Notes: generated from the sequence alone by a model not told the origin. A stretch of 64,000 nt of DNA from Plantago elongata (GCA_036897095.1 JAYMSP010000067.1:1-64000), one strand, 5' to 3'; counted from the first letter of the stretch, positions 12,379-23,600 are shown. Translations and numbers: made by a program.

Positions 12379-13345
12379 ATGGAAGAGGGAGCGAAAGTCG
12401 ATGAGAAAGAGCTTGTTACTCGTTTACCCTTACCGTGCGAACCATATGGTCCTGAGCTCGTGATTATTGATGATCAAGAACATCAAATGACGTTTTATAG
12501 CATTTCTGACGATTGCTATTATGTTCGCGTCATACCAGAATTGGATAATAAGTGCATCAAGTTCTCGCAGAATGGATTCGTGTTTCTGGAGGACAGATGT
12601 ACAAAAGAATTCTCCCTTCTGAATATCTTGACTATGGAGAAGGTGCAGCTCCCTCCACTGCTGAACACCCTGCAAATTAGGCTGTCTTACAAGTATATAA
12701 ATTGTGTTATGTCATCGTCACGAATGGATAAAAGTTGCCGTACTGTCATCTTGGATGTACTGCTTGCTGACTTCTCGTCTTGTCAACTTGGCGACAGTGA
12801 ATGGATTGAAAGTAAATGGACTGGTCCAGACCCTGGAACGGCTATAAACTTCAAAGGGAAACTGTATGCTTTAGGTACTCATTGCAGTGTGACGGCAAGT
12901 GATTTTACAGATCCTTATCTTCACCCTAAACAAGTTATTGATGGGCGACAAGATGAGGACTTCCCTGAGGGCAGCTCTGATACGACGTATAATGTAATCG
13001 AATCTGAGTGGAGATCTCTTGCTTATTATCATAAATGCGTTTCGCAATGAGGTCTCAAATATCAGAATCTTTAGAGCTGACTTTAGCAGTAGAATATGGG
13101 TGACACTGAAAACCTTAGGAGATAGAGCTATTTTCATTACTCGAGACAAATGGGCTTTTACAACTGGCAGTGTATTTTCTTCTCCAGCTTCTGCTGTCGG
13201 TTTGAAAGGCAATGCAGTCTACTGGGTAAACAAATATGGAAGGAATGTCTATGTTTGTGATTTAGAGGATAATAGCATTACCACGAGGCCTTGTCCTCGT
13301 GCCGATTCTAACTCAAATTTATTTAGGAGCTCTGCAACAGGATAA
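12379..13345 (+). pseudogene. DUF295 domain unit without F-box, one frameshift
   Basis: The first frame (12379-13050) reads as a plant DUF295 (KIB/F-box associated) domain: LPLPCEPYGPELVIIDDQE, YSISDDCYY, KCIKFSQNGFVFLED, LNILTMEKVQLPPL, and FKGKLYALGTHCSVT. The same homology continues in another frame to 13345: LLLIIINAFRNEVSNIRIFRADFSS, then LGDRAIFITRDKWAF, SSPASAVGLKGNAVYWVN and VCDLEDNSITTRPCP. The switch lies between about 12990 and 13018. No F-box is present at the front. DUF295 proteins often carry an N-terminal F-box for SCF ubiquitin ligases. This may be a separate dead gene, or the first half of a longer DUF295/F-box/DUF295 gene running into the next unit, since the family frame QQDKSRLKSFNRC continues past 13345. 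Confidence 0.72.
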
Positions 13346-13369
13346 ATCAAGACTAAAGAGCTTCAATCG

Positions 13370-14474
13370 ATGTGTAAGCACCTGCAGGCTACCGATTATG
13401 ATGTGGGCAGTTCAATAGCTGGAAAGCTAGGAACATCGTGCTCAGATCTTCCAAACGATTTACTCTTTCATATATTTTCACAATTATATGCTGGTGACAG
13501 ATTTGCCTTCAGTTCTGTGTGTAGGTTGTGGAATTCGATATCCACTTTGACAACTCAACAATCGGGATCAAAACTAACAAAGCCTGCAGACGGTTCCTCA
13601 CCAATTTAATGTTGTCATACAACAAAATTTTCCATCCAATTTGCAGCCGGTTTCATTACTTGGACTGTTCAGACATTCCACAATCAGCAACTCTGTATGC
13701 CGCACGAGATGATTGGCTGCTTCTGGATGATTTTCCAAAAGTTCCCAACTACATGTCTTTCAACAATCTTACTGCAAAGGCTGAAGTACATCTTCCAGAA
13801 ATAGATAAGGGCATACACCTAATATCTATTCGCCTTGGTTTTCTTCACCACCTACGTCGCCAGATTGGCTGGTCGTTGTGCCTGCACAGATTAGTACTAG
13901 TAGAAAAATAGCTATAAACACTCTTACATCAGGGGATGAGAGATGGAGGACTCATGAAGTTTTGGTGGATGACAATGTGTTTGAATTTTCCAGTTGCACC
14001 CCTGCCGTTCACTAAGGCATGTGTTATTTTCTTGTAATTAAATCAAAGCTTCTTGTTTACGATCCAGAGAGGCAAGACTCACACATCTACGAAGCTCCCG
14101 AATTTATCCCTGGGGATTGGGGTCCTGGCCGGGAGCAGTACATATTAGAGAGCGATGGTGAGCTACTGGCCGTGTTTGTAAGCGAAGATGGAAGTTCAGT
14201 ATACGCTTGTCAGTGGAATGACTCGGGGAGAAGATGGGAAGAACTTGAGAGCTTGGGGGAACGAATGCTGTTCGTCAGTCGCGCATATTCGTTATCCTTG
14301 AAACCTACCGTAAGGGGAACGCGGTACAAGATTTATTTCCCAAGGTTTGTTGGAGACTATATTCTGTTCTACTCCCTTTCCACCAAGAAGTATCACACAT
14401 TTAGGATCGGCACTTCTTATCTCAACTTCCATGAATCCAAGTACTTTCTCGGGTCTACTTGGATTCGACCTTGA
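13370..14474 (+). pseudogene. F-box/DUF295 protein, broken
   Basis: Starts with an F-box (SDLPNDLLFHIFSQLYAGDRFAFSSVCRLWNSIST; about 13445-13550), then DUF295 sequence split over three frames. The first frame stops at 13609. The second carries NKIFHPICSRFHYLDCSDIPQSATLYAARDDWLLL (to about 13840). The third carries FSSPPTSPDWLVVVPAQ through FSSCTPAVH. At 14013-14015 a TAA stands where the family has Lys in HKGMCYFL; the same frame then reads on from the ATG at 14019 as MCYFLVIKSKLLVYDPERQD to the end of the domain (STWIRP). So there are two frameshifts (near 13605 and 13838) and one nonsense change. F-box proteins of this kind are substrate adaptors of SCF ligases; this copy should make none intact. 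Confidence 0.78.
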
Positions 14475-17400
14475 TTATTCGTTTATCTCATGTTCTTTTC
14501 CCGAGTTATTTATCATATGTATCGCTACGTACAACTAATTAATTATCATTTTAGTCTGTCAATTTGCTAATGTATACTCTAGCAGATCATTACACTATTA
14601 AGAGACTCCTGTCCTGTTATTAATTTGTAACCACTACCTTTACAGAGTCAAAATATTTGTGATGATGGCTAAACAAAGCTGCCAAGTAGAACAGGCAATG
14701 AAATTCATTGAAAAGAACAGGCAATTAGTTTTTGACCTCTCTTGGCAGGCTAGTAAACGGGATTTTATGAATTCAACACACATCCGTTCGAGATTTGAAC
14801 GGCTTTAGCATGTTCGGATCTGCTCATTACCCTTACAATCGCGATATGTATTTGGTTCTCTTTGGCTTCTATTAGCAATGAAGTATATGTGGGGATGTTG
14901 TTTATGAAGACTAAGGGGCTGATTGGTCAAGCATTTAAATATCCCATTCAGTTCGATAAATAGTGATTTGGCCTAAAATACACTTCAAATATCCCATTTC
15001 AATTTCATTCCAAACACAATTTCACCAAAATTCCACCAAATGATGCCATGCCAATCAACCCCTAAATATCCAGCCTTATCATGTTAAGGTAGTCGAGTTG
15101 AATTTAAAATTTATCCGATACTTATTGATCTTACGAGTCGATCCTAACTCGGCGCGTAAAATCTTCTTATCTTAATTTTGGGTCGTAAAACATGACTAAA
15201 TGTAGGGATGTCATTGTATCAATGGAAACAAAAGTTGATGAAGTGGGCTTTTGGCTTGAGGTGCTTTATTGACGTCCAATATCTATCTCCAGTGATATCA
15301 ACTCATTTCAGCTGGTTGTTTCAATTGTGGAGGTTTTCTTTCAATTCAAATGGTTTTCTAATGGAATAACAACAAAATACCCATTTGTTTGACACCAATA
15401 CATTCATTCACTAGAAATGGTATAATATACTCGAAAAAGAAACACGGTTGTGATGTTTGAGAAAATGTATACATAAACGTGTTTCTCAAAAATTCAAGAT
15501 TGTTAAATGTATTTAAATCATTCTCTAAATGCCAGTTAACCATCTTGAATTTTTATTCATCTCAAACTATAAAATTATAATTCATATTTCATTTTTAACA
15601 TTCGAGTTAGGTTTTATTCTCTCCATGTGCACTCATTCAGTGTAGTTCAAATTAGAGATTGAACACAACCGTTCTGCTCTATTCGACTCGTTATCAAAAC
15701 GAGCTCAAGTAACATGTAACGAGCTCGAACTCGAAGATATACAAATTTTATCAAACTTTATCTATAAAACTATTAAAAATATATATACAAAATTATAATT
15801 ATTAAAATAATTACTCTTAACGAGCTTTATGAGCCGAGCCGAGCCGAACTCGATTCGATAATGAAACGAGTACAAAATTGAAATCGGCTCGAAAAAGTCT
15901 ATCGAACCGAGTCGAGACGAGCCCTCGGGAAGACTTGACTTGAAAAATAGCACTAGTTCAAATCCATTAAATTCAAACTTCAGTTACAATTCAGTTCAAT
16001 TCAGATAATTATAATTATAGTCGAGAACACATCAAACCTTGTTTTTCTATACACCTATAATCTCACATGAAAATATAATTAATATTCTCCTGAAATGATG
16101 CAAATATTAAACGAAAAAATTAATATTTCATATCACTTCCTCAATTAATAGCTACCATAAATAGTACATACCCCTAAACTACTTCCCAAATTTTCAAGAA
16201 TCTACAATTTACTATTTACTATTTATCTAGTTTTAGCAAATTTGACCACCAAACCATGCCATACGCAAGACTTTTGAACTACAATTTGCAGGATTTTAAT
16301 TTATCCCATGTATCTGGCCAAAATCAATATCTCTTGCACTTATTGCTAATTATTTTTTTCTTTTTCGAGAAGCTTTTTATAGACTTTCTAGTTAATGACT
16401 TTTCAAATTTTCTCCAATACCAGTCATCGCCCAATCGGTCACCAACAACTCTTAAAAACCAGTTTACCATATTAGACCAAAATAATACCAACAATAATAA
16501 TGTACATATCCTACTCAAATCTTATCTTAAATATTCTAACACAACTTAAAAGTATATTGTTAATTGTAGTACATTCTTAAAATAAACTATTATGTGCAAT
16601 ACATGTTTAAAAGTAAACGCACCAAGTCCTCCTTCATCACTTTTCATCTGTATTTTCATAACTTTAAATGTTCATATGTCTTCCTTATATTTACAGTTGA
16701 ATGAGTCTCTAGAGTTTTACTCAAATTCCAAGCCTACCATTTCATCTCGAAAACAAAGCTTTGAAAGTGACCAGAGGAACATATTCTTAAATGTAATCAT
16801 AATATTTCAAGATGTAGTCAAATTTTTACCTGCACCACAAATTTAAAAGAATTATAATCGAAATGGAAAAAATAATGAATAAAATATAAATAATTAAGAA
16901 AAGAGAGGTTAGGCGTCAATGAACATGTACTATGTTATTGCGTTTAGAAATCAAAACGTAAAATGTTAAATTTGAAAAGGAGCTGCTAATTTGTTTATTT
17001 CTTTTGAATGTATATATAGTATAACAATGACATTTTCAGTAAAATTCCTATGACATGTAAATCTTATCAGTCAATAAGATATTACGAGGTCCATCAATCG
17101 ACTTGAATTCTCAACTATTTATACTTCAATTCTCAATATTTATACGATGATCACTATAAGTAAAAGATGCAATTTAGTTGATGATTACATAGTTGGTTAG
17201 GTAGTTATTTTAATATATTAAGTTTCTCAAATTAATGGACTTGTTTAAAAAGTTCCGGATATATTTAGCGACCTTTCTATCGAAAATAAGCTTATGAAGT
17301 TAAAATGTTAACTAAAAAGTTAATGATAAACAGAATCATAGTCTATATTCTCTTCAACTTAAATTTACTGAACTGAAAGTCTCTATTCTTTCAACTTAAA

Positions 17401-17746
17401 TTTACTGAACTGAACTAAAATAAAGTATAAATTATAATTAATCAGAGTTGAATATAATTGAACAAATTTAATAAACCTAAGTGATTTTAAGTTGGAGATA
17501 GATGCATAATATTATTAGAAAATTCTAAATTATAATTTTCATGAGTCAAATTTAGTCTCATGTAATCAAAATATCATCAACGATTACTAACCAATTAGTA
17601 GTCGAGTTTAAATTTAAACACCATATCTTCTTCGTATTGACCCCCTTTTAATCTCTCCACCATAAATTCCAGCTAAAATTCATCATTCAAAGTTTAAACA
17701 AAGCCTAAATTCTCTCTCTAAAACTCTTCTTCTCCTTCTCATTTCC
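14475..17746. other. Intergenic region rich in old repeats
   Basis: Contains a Tourist-like MITE (14915-15062), a stretch of GAGCTCGAACTCGAA / GAGCCGAGCCGAACTCG words at about 15670-15930, and weak copies of the GTTCAGTT family near 15960-16010 and 17330-17470 (the latter with an internal duplication of CTTAAATTTACTGAACTGAA). The final 60 bases are the CT-rich leader of the GT92 gene. Nothing coding is recognised. Confidence 0.55.
14915..15062. mobile_element. Tourist-like (PIF/Harbinger) MITE
   Basis: 148 bp with inverted ends GGGGCTGATTGG (left) and CCAATCAACCCC (right), which match except for one base. The flanks carry TAA on both sides (14912-14914 and 15063-15065), the 3-bp TTA/TAA duplication typical of PIF/Harbinger. 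The interior is AT-rich with no coding. The termini resemble the candidate at 4695-4935. Confidence 0.82.
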
Positions 17747-19393
17747 ATGGCTCCCCACATCCGTACAACTTTCCTCTACATCACCGCTCTTCTCTTCTTC
17801 CTCGCCACCCTCCACCACCACTACCTCCGCCACACCTTCTCCCCCTACCTCTCCCTCCCCCTCCCCCCTTCCGCCGCCTACAACGCCCTCTCCGTCCAAA
17901 GCCTCTCCCCTTCCGCCGCCGGCGCCAATTCTCCCCCCATCGCCACCACCGCCGTCCTCGTCCCTAATTGGGAGGTCCTCGTCCTCGCCTCGCCCGAAAT
18001 CGCCGCCAATTCCACCTCTGATTACGCCTGCCTCTTTCACACCGGCGAGCTAACTCCGGCGAATTTCACCGGCGTGATTAAATTCCCCGATCGAGTTGTT
18101 TTCAGCTGCTTCCTCCCGAATAAAGCTCGCCGGAAGCTGCCGTTTCGCCAGCCGGTGCTGATCAGCTCGTCGGAGACTCCTGCGCCTGATATCGGTCCTC
18201 ATCCGCCGCTATACCGTTGGTCGTACGTTGTTTATGATACGATTACGACCGGAAACGACGTGGTTTTGTTTGTGAAAGGGGTGAATAGCCGCCAGGGAGT
18301 CAATCGGAAGGCTAGCGAGTTTAATTGCGTGTTCGGTGGCGACGACGATGGGCAATTTGGCGTTAGGACCGCGGTTACGAGCTCCATGCAGGAGGTTTTC
18401 CGGTGCGAGTTGCCGTATTCGACCGATTTCGCGAACTTTCCGGTGAAAGTGACGTTGGAGATCATTGCAGAGGGGAAATTGGTGCCTTCTGTGGCGTATT
18501 ATAGCAGTGAGCCGCGCACGTTAGAGAATTCGAACGGGAAGAAGCTATTGTGCGCGTCTACAATGGTGTATGATGTGGCTAAGTACTTGAAGGAATGGGT
18601 GTTGTACCATTCACAGATTGGTGTGGAGAAATTTTTGTTGTATGACAATGGGAGTGATGATGATTTGGGGAAAGTTGTGAGTGAGTTGGTTGATGAAGGG
18701 TATGATATCACCACCTACTTCTGGCTGTGGCCTAAGACTCAGGAGGCCGGGTTTTCGCACGGGGTGGTTTACGCTAGGGACGCCTGTACGTGGATGATGT
18801 ACGTTGACGTAGACGAGTTTGTGTATTCACCTTCGTGGGATGGCAATGTCACATTGCCTTCGAAATCATTGCTGCATAGGTTGGTTTCGTCTAGGTCCAC
18901 GAATTACGGGCAGATAAGTATCGGTTGTCTGGAGTTTGGACCTTCCGGGCAGGAGTTTCATCCGGTGACGGGAGTGACACAAGGGTATAATTGTAGGCGG
19001 AAGGTGGAGAATCGACATAAGTCGATGGTGTTGCTAGACGCGGTGGATGATTCGTTGCTTAATGTTATACATCATTTTACTTTAAAGCAAGGGTACAAGA
19101 CTAGGAAACCTAGTGTGCATGATATTGCAGTGAACCACTACAAGTATCAAGCTTGGCCTGAGTTTAAGGCCAAGTTCAGGAGGCGCGTGTCGGCCTATGT
19201 GTTGGATTGGACGCAGAAGTTGAATCCTAGTTCCAATGATCGGACGCCAGGGTTAGGCTTTTCGCCTGTTGAACCACCCAATTGGCCTCAAAAGTTCTGT
19301 GAGGTGCACGATAATAGGTTGCGCGAGTTGATATTGAAATGGTTCGGGACCAAGTCCAGTTCGGGTAATTATCAATTAGCATGGCAGAGATGA
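17747..19393 (+). CDS. GT92 (DUF23) glycosyltransferase, intronless, 548 aa
   Basis: Type II membrane glycosyltransferase of family GT92, expected in the Golgi. Residues 7-23 form a signal anchor (TTFLYITALLFFLATL), followed by a Pro/Ser/Ala-rich stem. The catalytic domain begins near residue 265 with LLCASTMVYDVAKYLKEWVLYHSQIGVEKFLLYDNGS and carries the metal-binding DxD as Asp354-Val-Asp356 in MMYVDVDEFVY, then ISIGCLEFGPSG and, near the end, HYKYQAWPEFKAKFRRRVSAYVLDW. It is a single exon with a GC-rich start, unlike its AT-rich surroundings. The nearest characterised plant GT92 proteins are the GALS galactan synthases; this longer protein looks closer to the uncharacterised plant clade represented by Arabidopsis At1g27200, so its substrate is not known. 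A CT-rich leader precedes the ATG. Confidence 0.9.
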   Translation: MAPHIRTTFLYITALLFFLATLHHHYLRHTFSPYLSLPLPPSAAYNALSVQSLSPSAAGANSPPIATTAVLVPNWEVLVLASPEIAANSTSDYACLFHTGELTPANFTGVIKFPDRVVFSCFLPNKARRKLPFRQPVLISSSETPAPDIGPHPPLYRWSYVVYDTITTGNDVVLFVKGVNSRQGVNRKASEFNCVFGGDDDGQFGVRTAVTSSMQEVFRCELPYSTDFANFPVKVTLEIIAEGKLVPSVAYYSSEPRTLENSNGKKLLCASTMVYDVAKYLKEWVLYHSQIGVEKFLLYDNGSDDDLGKVVSELVDEGYDITTYFWLWPKTQEAGFSHGVVYARDACTWMMYVDVDEFVYSPSWDGNVTLPSKSLLHRLVSSRSTNYGQISIGCLEFGPSGQEFHPVTGVTQGYNCRRKVENRHKSMVLLDAVDDSLLNVIHHFTLKQGYKTRKPSVHDIAVNHYKYQAWPEFKAKFRRRVSAYVLDWTQKLNPSSNDRTPGLGFSPVEPPNWPQKFCEVHDNRLRELILKWFGTKSSSGNYQLAWQR

Positions 19394-20944
19394 TGGTGGT
19401 GCAGTAAGTTAACTAGGGTTTTTGAAGAATCAAGAATGGTTAGTTCGGTATGATTGATTTTAATGTTGTTTGATTGGAATCGAAGTAAAAAAAGGTTGCT
19501 TAAGGAGGATGATGAGAATTTGTTGATAGATTAACTAGGGAATAGAGGTAAGGAATATATCTAATTTATATAGATGTTTGATTCTGCGAACAAGTTTTCT
19601 AAAAGTATTTTTGTCATACCACTAAATGAGTACTCTACATCGATCCTTTTCTTATTTTGGTGTAGAATTAGCTGCTAAACATTCTTTTTTGGTGTAATGA
19701 GGATGAAAGGAATATTCATGTGATTTATTAAGGTATATTTTTCTCACAAGACTCTTTTGACTTCGATTTTCATATCATATCATATCACAATTGTATATTT
19801 TCATATCATATCGTATCACAATTGTATATGTTCATAAAGACAGTATTAGGTTCATTTTCTGGACCGATTAGAAGAATCGTAGCATCACAAATTAAAAGAT
19901 TTTGTTTCTACATGAAATAGAATGCGTTCATAAAACTTAGAGATCTTAAACTCAAATTACCGCTTGGGATCGCAGTCGATATTCATTACCATATACATCG
20001 AGTGCATATATGATTCTTTCATGCATCATTGTTTGTATATAAGTTCGTATACTTTAAATCTCGAGATCTTATTTAGACTTGAGTTGAAGTCAAATTAATA
20101 CTTAAAATTACAATTAATATTTCACTCTCTATAAATCATTTACTTCTCGTTGAGTCGTTCGTACATTTGAAATATTTTGTGAACTCAAGGATAATTAGGA
20201 GATTTTTACAGATGCAATTTACCCAGAAGAAGATCCATAAAAGGAATATCACAATAAAAATTTATTTAACATTTAATGAGTTTTAGTTAAATTATATTTT
20301 CTACAATTAAAACTTACATATCGAATTGAACCAGAATTTATTTAACATTTATTCAACATTTGATGACCCCTGGAATGGATATGGTACATACACTCGAACT
20401 CGATGACATGAGTACCACTTTTTGCAGTTATAAGCTAAGCCATAGAAAAAGGTAAACTATATTCAACTCTTGAGTTACAAGTATTTCAATTTTCAACCCT
20501 TTAGTTAACCTGACTAGTTGTAACTTTTAGTTGAATCCACGTTGAGAATTGGTTCCCTTTTTGGTGCAATGTTATTAGAATATACAATATGATGGCTTTC
20601 ATACTACTAAAAGATCAATCGTATCGATATGGTTGGACTATGTGCCACCCTCAATGTTAGTCAAAATACTATATATATATATATAAGCATTATAGTATTT
20701 TTATTAGTTTAATTTAACATTTTGTAGAATATGTATGGTGATTTTAACTTTAGTAAAATTAATTTATTTCAAGAACTTGTAGTTTATTTATATGGGTGTT
20801 TCTAAAATTTGACTACAATTGTATAACGGCAGAGGAGATATAATATAGACTATTGATATTTAGGCCAATACGGCTTTGATATAACTAGAACGTACACAGT
20901 CAATTGAGGTATTTACATCATGTTTGGTAACATACGCAATGCAG
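19394..20944. other. Intergenic region, no gene seen
   Basis: 3' UTR of the GT92 gene followed by AT-rich DNA. A short direct repeat of TTTTCATATCATATC(G)TATCACAATTGTATAT lies at about 19767-19830, and a (TA)n run at about 20667-20685. No coding or mobile-element ends are recognised. Confidence 0.5.
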
Positions 20945-21300
20945 TGGGGATCCATTGTTCTTGGAACCATTCTGGAAGCAGAATGCTGCTAGCACTGCAG
21001 TCCTAGTAACAGAATGGCACAGAATGAGCTACTCCTTCTACGAGACTACGACGGTTCTTTCATGTCGCCACAGCTCGAGAATCATATCCAAAGAGTACAT
21101 GCCATAGCCAGAAATGCAATCAGCAAAGGGAAATACATACTTTTTGGTGGTGGATCAACTCAACTCCTAGGAGCAGCAGTTTACGCTCTTTCCATGAACT
21201 TGTCTTCACCAGCCAGTGTAGTTGCAGCTGCCCCTTCCTCTGGTGTTCGTTTCTTAACCAATCGTCTGTCTCAAGCTATTGCTAATGCATATTGTATATA

Positions 21301-22835
21301 TGATGCAGCGTGCGTGGTTGATTTACAAGAACGATAAATTCAAAACTCGCTCATTCAAAAGAATATCGAGAATTGACTAAAGACTCGTTGATTCATCAGA
21401 ATACCGAAAATTGATGGATCAAAATTCGTTGATTCATAAGAATACCGAAAATTGACAGATTTGGAGGAACACCTTAATTTTTTTTATATAAACTCAAAAC
21501 TACTCTTACAAAATAATGAAGAGGTATTTAAATAGCTAGTAAACCCTAACCTTAGTTGCTACCAGAATACTTGAATAACAAGAAGATACTAAGACCATCC
21601 TCAATGGTGACGAGCCGACGGCGCGTCGGACAGCCTAATAAAAAAATATAACTTTGACCATTGACATTCTAAATCTAATTAAACGCTATTCGTTCCACAT
21701 CATTCTCTCCAGGTAGAAAAGATTCGTCCTTGAATCATAAGTGCATCATTTTTTCCTCTAGCAAATACATATCGGACGTCATCAATAAACTCTAACACAT
21801 GTGGGTGTGTAATGCTGGTAACACTGGTCTTGCATGTTGTTGATCATGGAAACTCCATTTAATTTATCCAATAATGTAAGCCACGATGAGTATTTTTCCA
21901 ACGCTCTATCTTCCAATAAAATTTGTCAATACACTTCTTGACCATCTTCCTTCTCATTATACGCTTCTAAATTCGAAACAAAGAATATGGACAACTCAGG
22001 TATCTTTGATTGTACTTCACTGACTTGGATCCCATGGGGCACAAAATTATTATTTGTGGTAGAGACAAGCACATCTTGTACAACAAATCTTTTTCTATCT
22101 TCCGAAACTTCCTCATCCCAAATAATAAGAAATCCATTATCTTCATCATCACTACCCTTTCCAATCAGGTTGTCATCCCAAATAGAGTACTTGTTCCAGT
22201 TCGTCTACAACAGCGCTCCTCAGTAGTGAACAAATTCTCAATTCCATCTTAACTATTGACACACAAGAAAGTCATAAGTCGGAACATAGTTTCCAGAAAT
22301 CTGCTACTTGACGGCGCACGAGATTTTACCTATCAACCCTAATTAGATTCTGATCTTCACTGTTCAGATTCTAGATCAATGAGTTGGCTTGCAGCTGGCA
22401 AAATTTCATGACGGTCCAACGGCTGAATCAATGGAAAACTCCGTTTTACTCGAACTGCGTTGTGCTATCAATGTTATACGAAAATTGTCTTTTCTTCACC
22501 AAAATCGGTCCAAATCACCTGAATTTGATACCAACTGATGCAGCGTGCGTGGTTGATTCACAAGAACGATAAACTCAAGACTCGTTACCGAGAATTGATG
22601 GATCAAGATTCGTTGATTCATAAGAATACCGAAAATTGACAGATTTGGAGGAACACCTCAATATTTTATATAAACTCAAAACTGCTCTTATAAAATAATG
22701 AAGATGTATTTAAATAGCTAGTAAACCCTAACCCTAGTTGTTACTAGAATCCTTGAATAACAAAAAGATCCTAATAAAAAAATATAACTTTGACCCTTAA
22801 CATTATCAATCTAATTAAACGCTATTCGTTCCACA
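21301..22835 (-). mobile_element. Short non-coding LTR retroelement (TRIM-like) in the TAR pseudogene
   Basis: Two direct repeats, 21301-21699 and 22536-22835, share their borders (TGATGCAGCGTGCG at one end, GCTATTCGTTCCACA at the other) and most of their sequence. Read on the minus strand each is an LTR starting TGTGGAACG and ending CTGCATCA. Beside the 5' LTR (minus orientation) a primer-binding site reads TGGTATCAAATTCAGG (22518-22533), as expected for initiator Met-tRNA; a purine tract GGAGAGAATGA abuts the other LTR. The interior (about 0.84 kb) has no recognisable gag or pol, as in TRIM-type non-autonomous elements. I found no clear target duplication. It is a fossil without its own proteins; the LTRs differ at many sites, so it is old or rearranged. 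Confidence 0.75.
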
Positions 22836-22999
22836 TAAACATATGATTAAATTGTTTGTCTAATACAGCTCTACAACACAAACAGAATTCTTCCAGAATA
22901 TTTACTTCGAGTATAAAGGAGATGTGTCGGTTCTGAACTACTATACATATGATACGCAGAATGTGATTGAGTTTGTTACTTCGCCAAACAACCCCGATG

Positions 23000-23447
23000 T
23001 AGGAGTTGCAATGGTTGGTTAAAAACCATAACCAATTAATAACCATTTAGTTTTCTTAAACGGTTATTAACCATAACCGTAACCGTTTAGCAACCGACCG
23101 GTTACAACCATAATAGGTTCGTTTTTTGGTTACGGTTACGGTTAAAAACCGTTAAAAAAAATTTTTGCGAAATTATTTTTTTTTTGCGAAAACTTTTTTT
23201 TTGCGAAAATAATAATTTTTTTTCGAAAAAAATAATTTTTTACAATTTTTCACCTCGGGTAAGACAGAATTTTCAAAAAACCGATCAATAACCTAAACCT
23301 ATGGTTATTTTCGGTTATACGACCTAACCATAACCGGTGAGAAAAATTTTCGGTTACGATTATGATCATTATTAATTGATTATAGTTATGGTTATAATTT
23401 AAATTAAAATAATAGTTATGATTTTTAATCAACCATTATAACCCCTA
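23000..23447. mobile_element. hAT-type MITE with perfect 8-bp target duplication
   Basis: 448 bp. The target duplication CCCCGATG stands at 22992-22999 and again at 23448-23455. The ends are long imperfect inverted repeats: the left starts TAGGAGTTGCAATGGTTG, the right reads in reverse complement TAGGGGTTATAATGGTTG; TAGGGGT-type ends and 8-bp duplications are typical of hAT elements. The interior is dominated by GGTTA/TAACC words (AACCATAACCGTAACCG and reverse) plus A/T runs, with no coding. Removing one duplication copy and the element restores the PNNPDG codons of the TAR gene, which confirms the borders. Confidence 0.9.
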
Positions 23448-23600
23448 CCCCGATGGCACTTTAAGGCAGGCTGTCACACAAGGGTTATCTATACATGATC
23501 ATGCTTATTATTGGCCCCATTCTACACCAATATCATCACCTGCAAATGAAGATGTCATGATTTTCACCATTTCAAAGCTTACTGGCATGCTGGAAGCAGA

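Larger units (their letters stand above)
20945..23600 (+). pseudogene. TAR/alliinase-family aminotransferase pseudogene, split by two insertions
   Basis: Three blocks together resemble the PLP-dependent tryptophan aminotransferase-related (TAR)/alliinase fold. Block 1, 20945 to about 21241: GDPLFLEPFWKQ, VLVTEWHRMSYSF, then in another frame FMSPQLENHIQRVHAIARNAISKGKYILFGGGSTQLLGAAVYALS and SVVAAAP. Block 2, about 22874-22999: QTEFFQNIYFEYKGDVS and IEFVTSPNNPD. Block 3, 23448-23600: PDGTLRQAVTQG, HDHAYYWPHSTPISSP and EDVMIFTISKLTG. Family members have GHAGSR next; here one C appears lost, shifting the frame. The true N-terminus and the rest of the C-terminus are missing. An LTR element lies between blocks 1 and 2 (perhaps in an intron; TAATACAG is a fair acceptor before block 2), and a hAT MITE lies inside the PNNPDG codons. 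TAR proteins make indole-3-pyruvate for auxin; this copy is dead. Confidence 0.82.

Noticed and set aside
17705-18040. Gly/Glu-rich open frame on the minus strand
   Set aside because: Antisense shadow of the GC-rich 5' part of the GT92 gene; codon structure belongs to the plus strand.
23100-23160. Telomere-like GGTTA words suggesting an interstitial telomere
   Set aside because: Plant telomere repeat is TTTAGGG; these are GGTTAC/GGTTAA words inside a hAT MITE.
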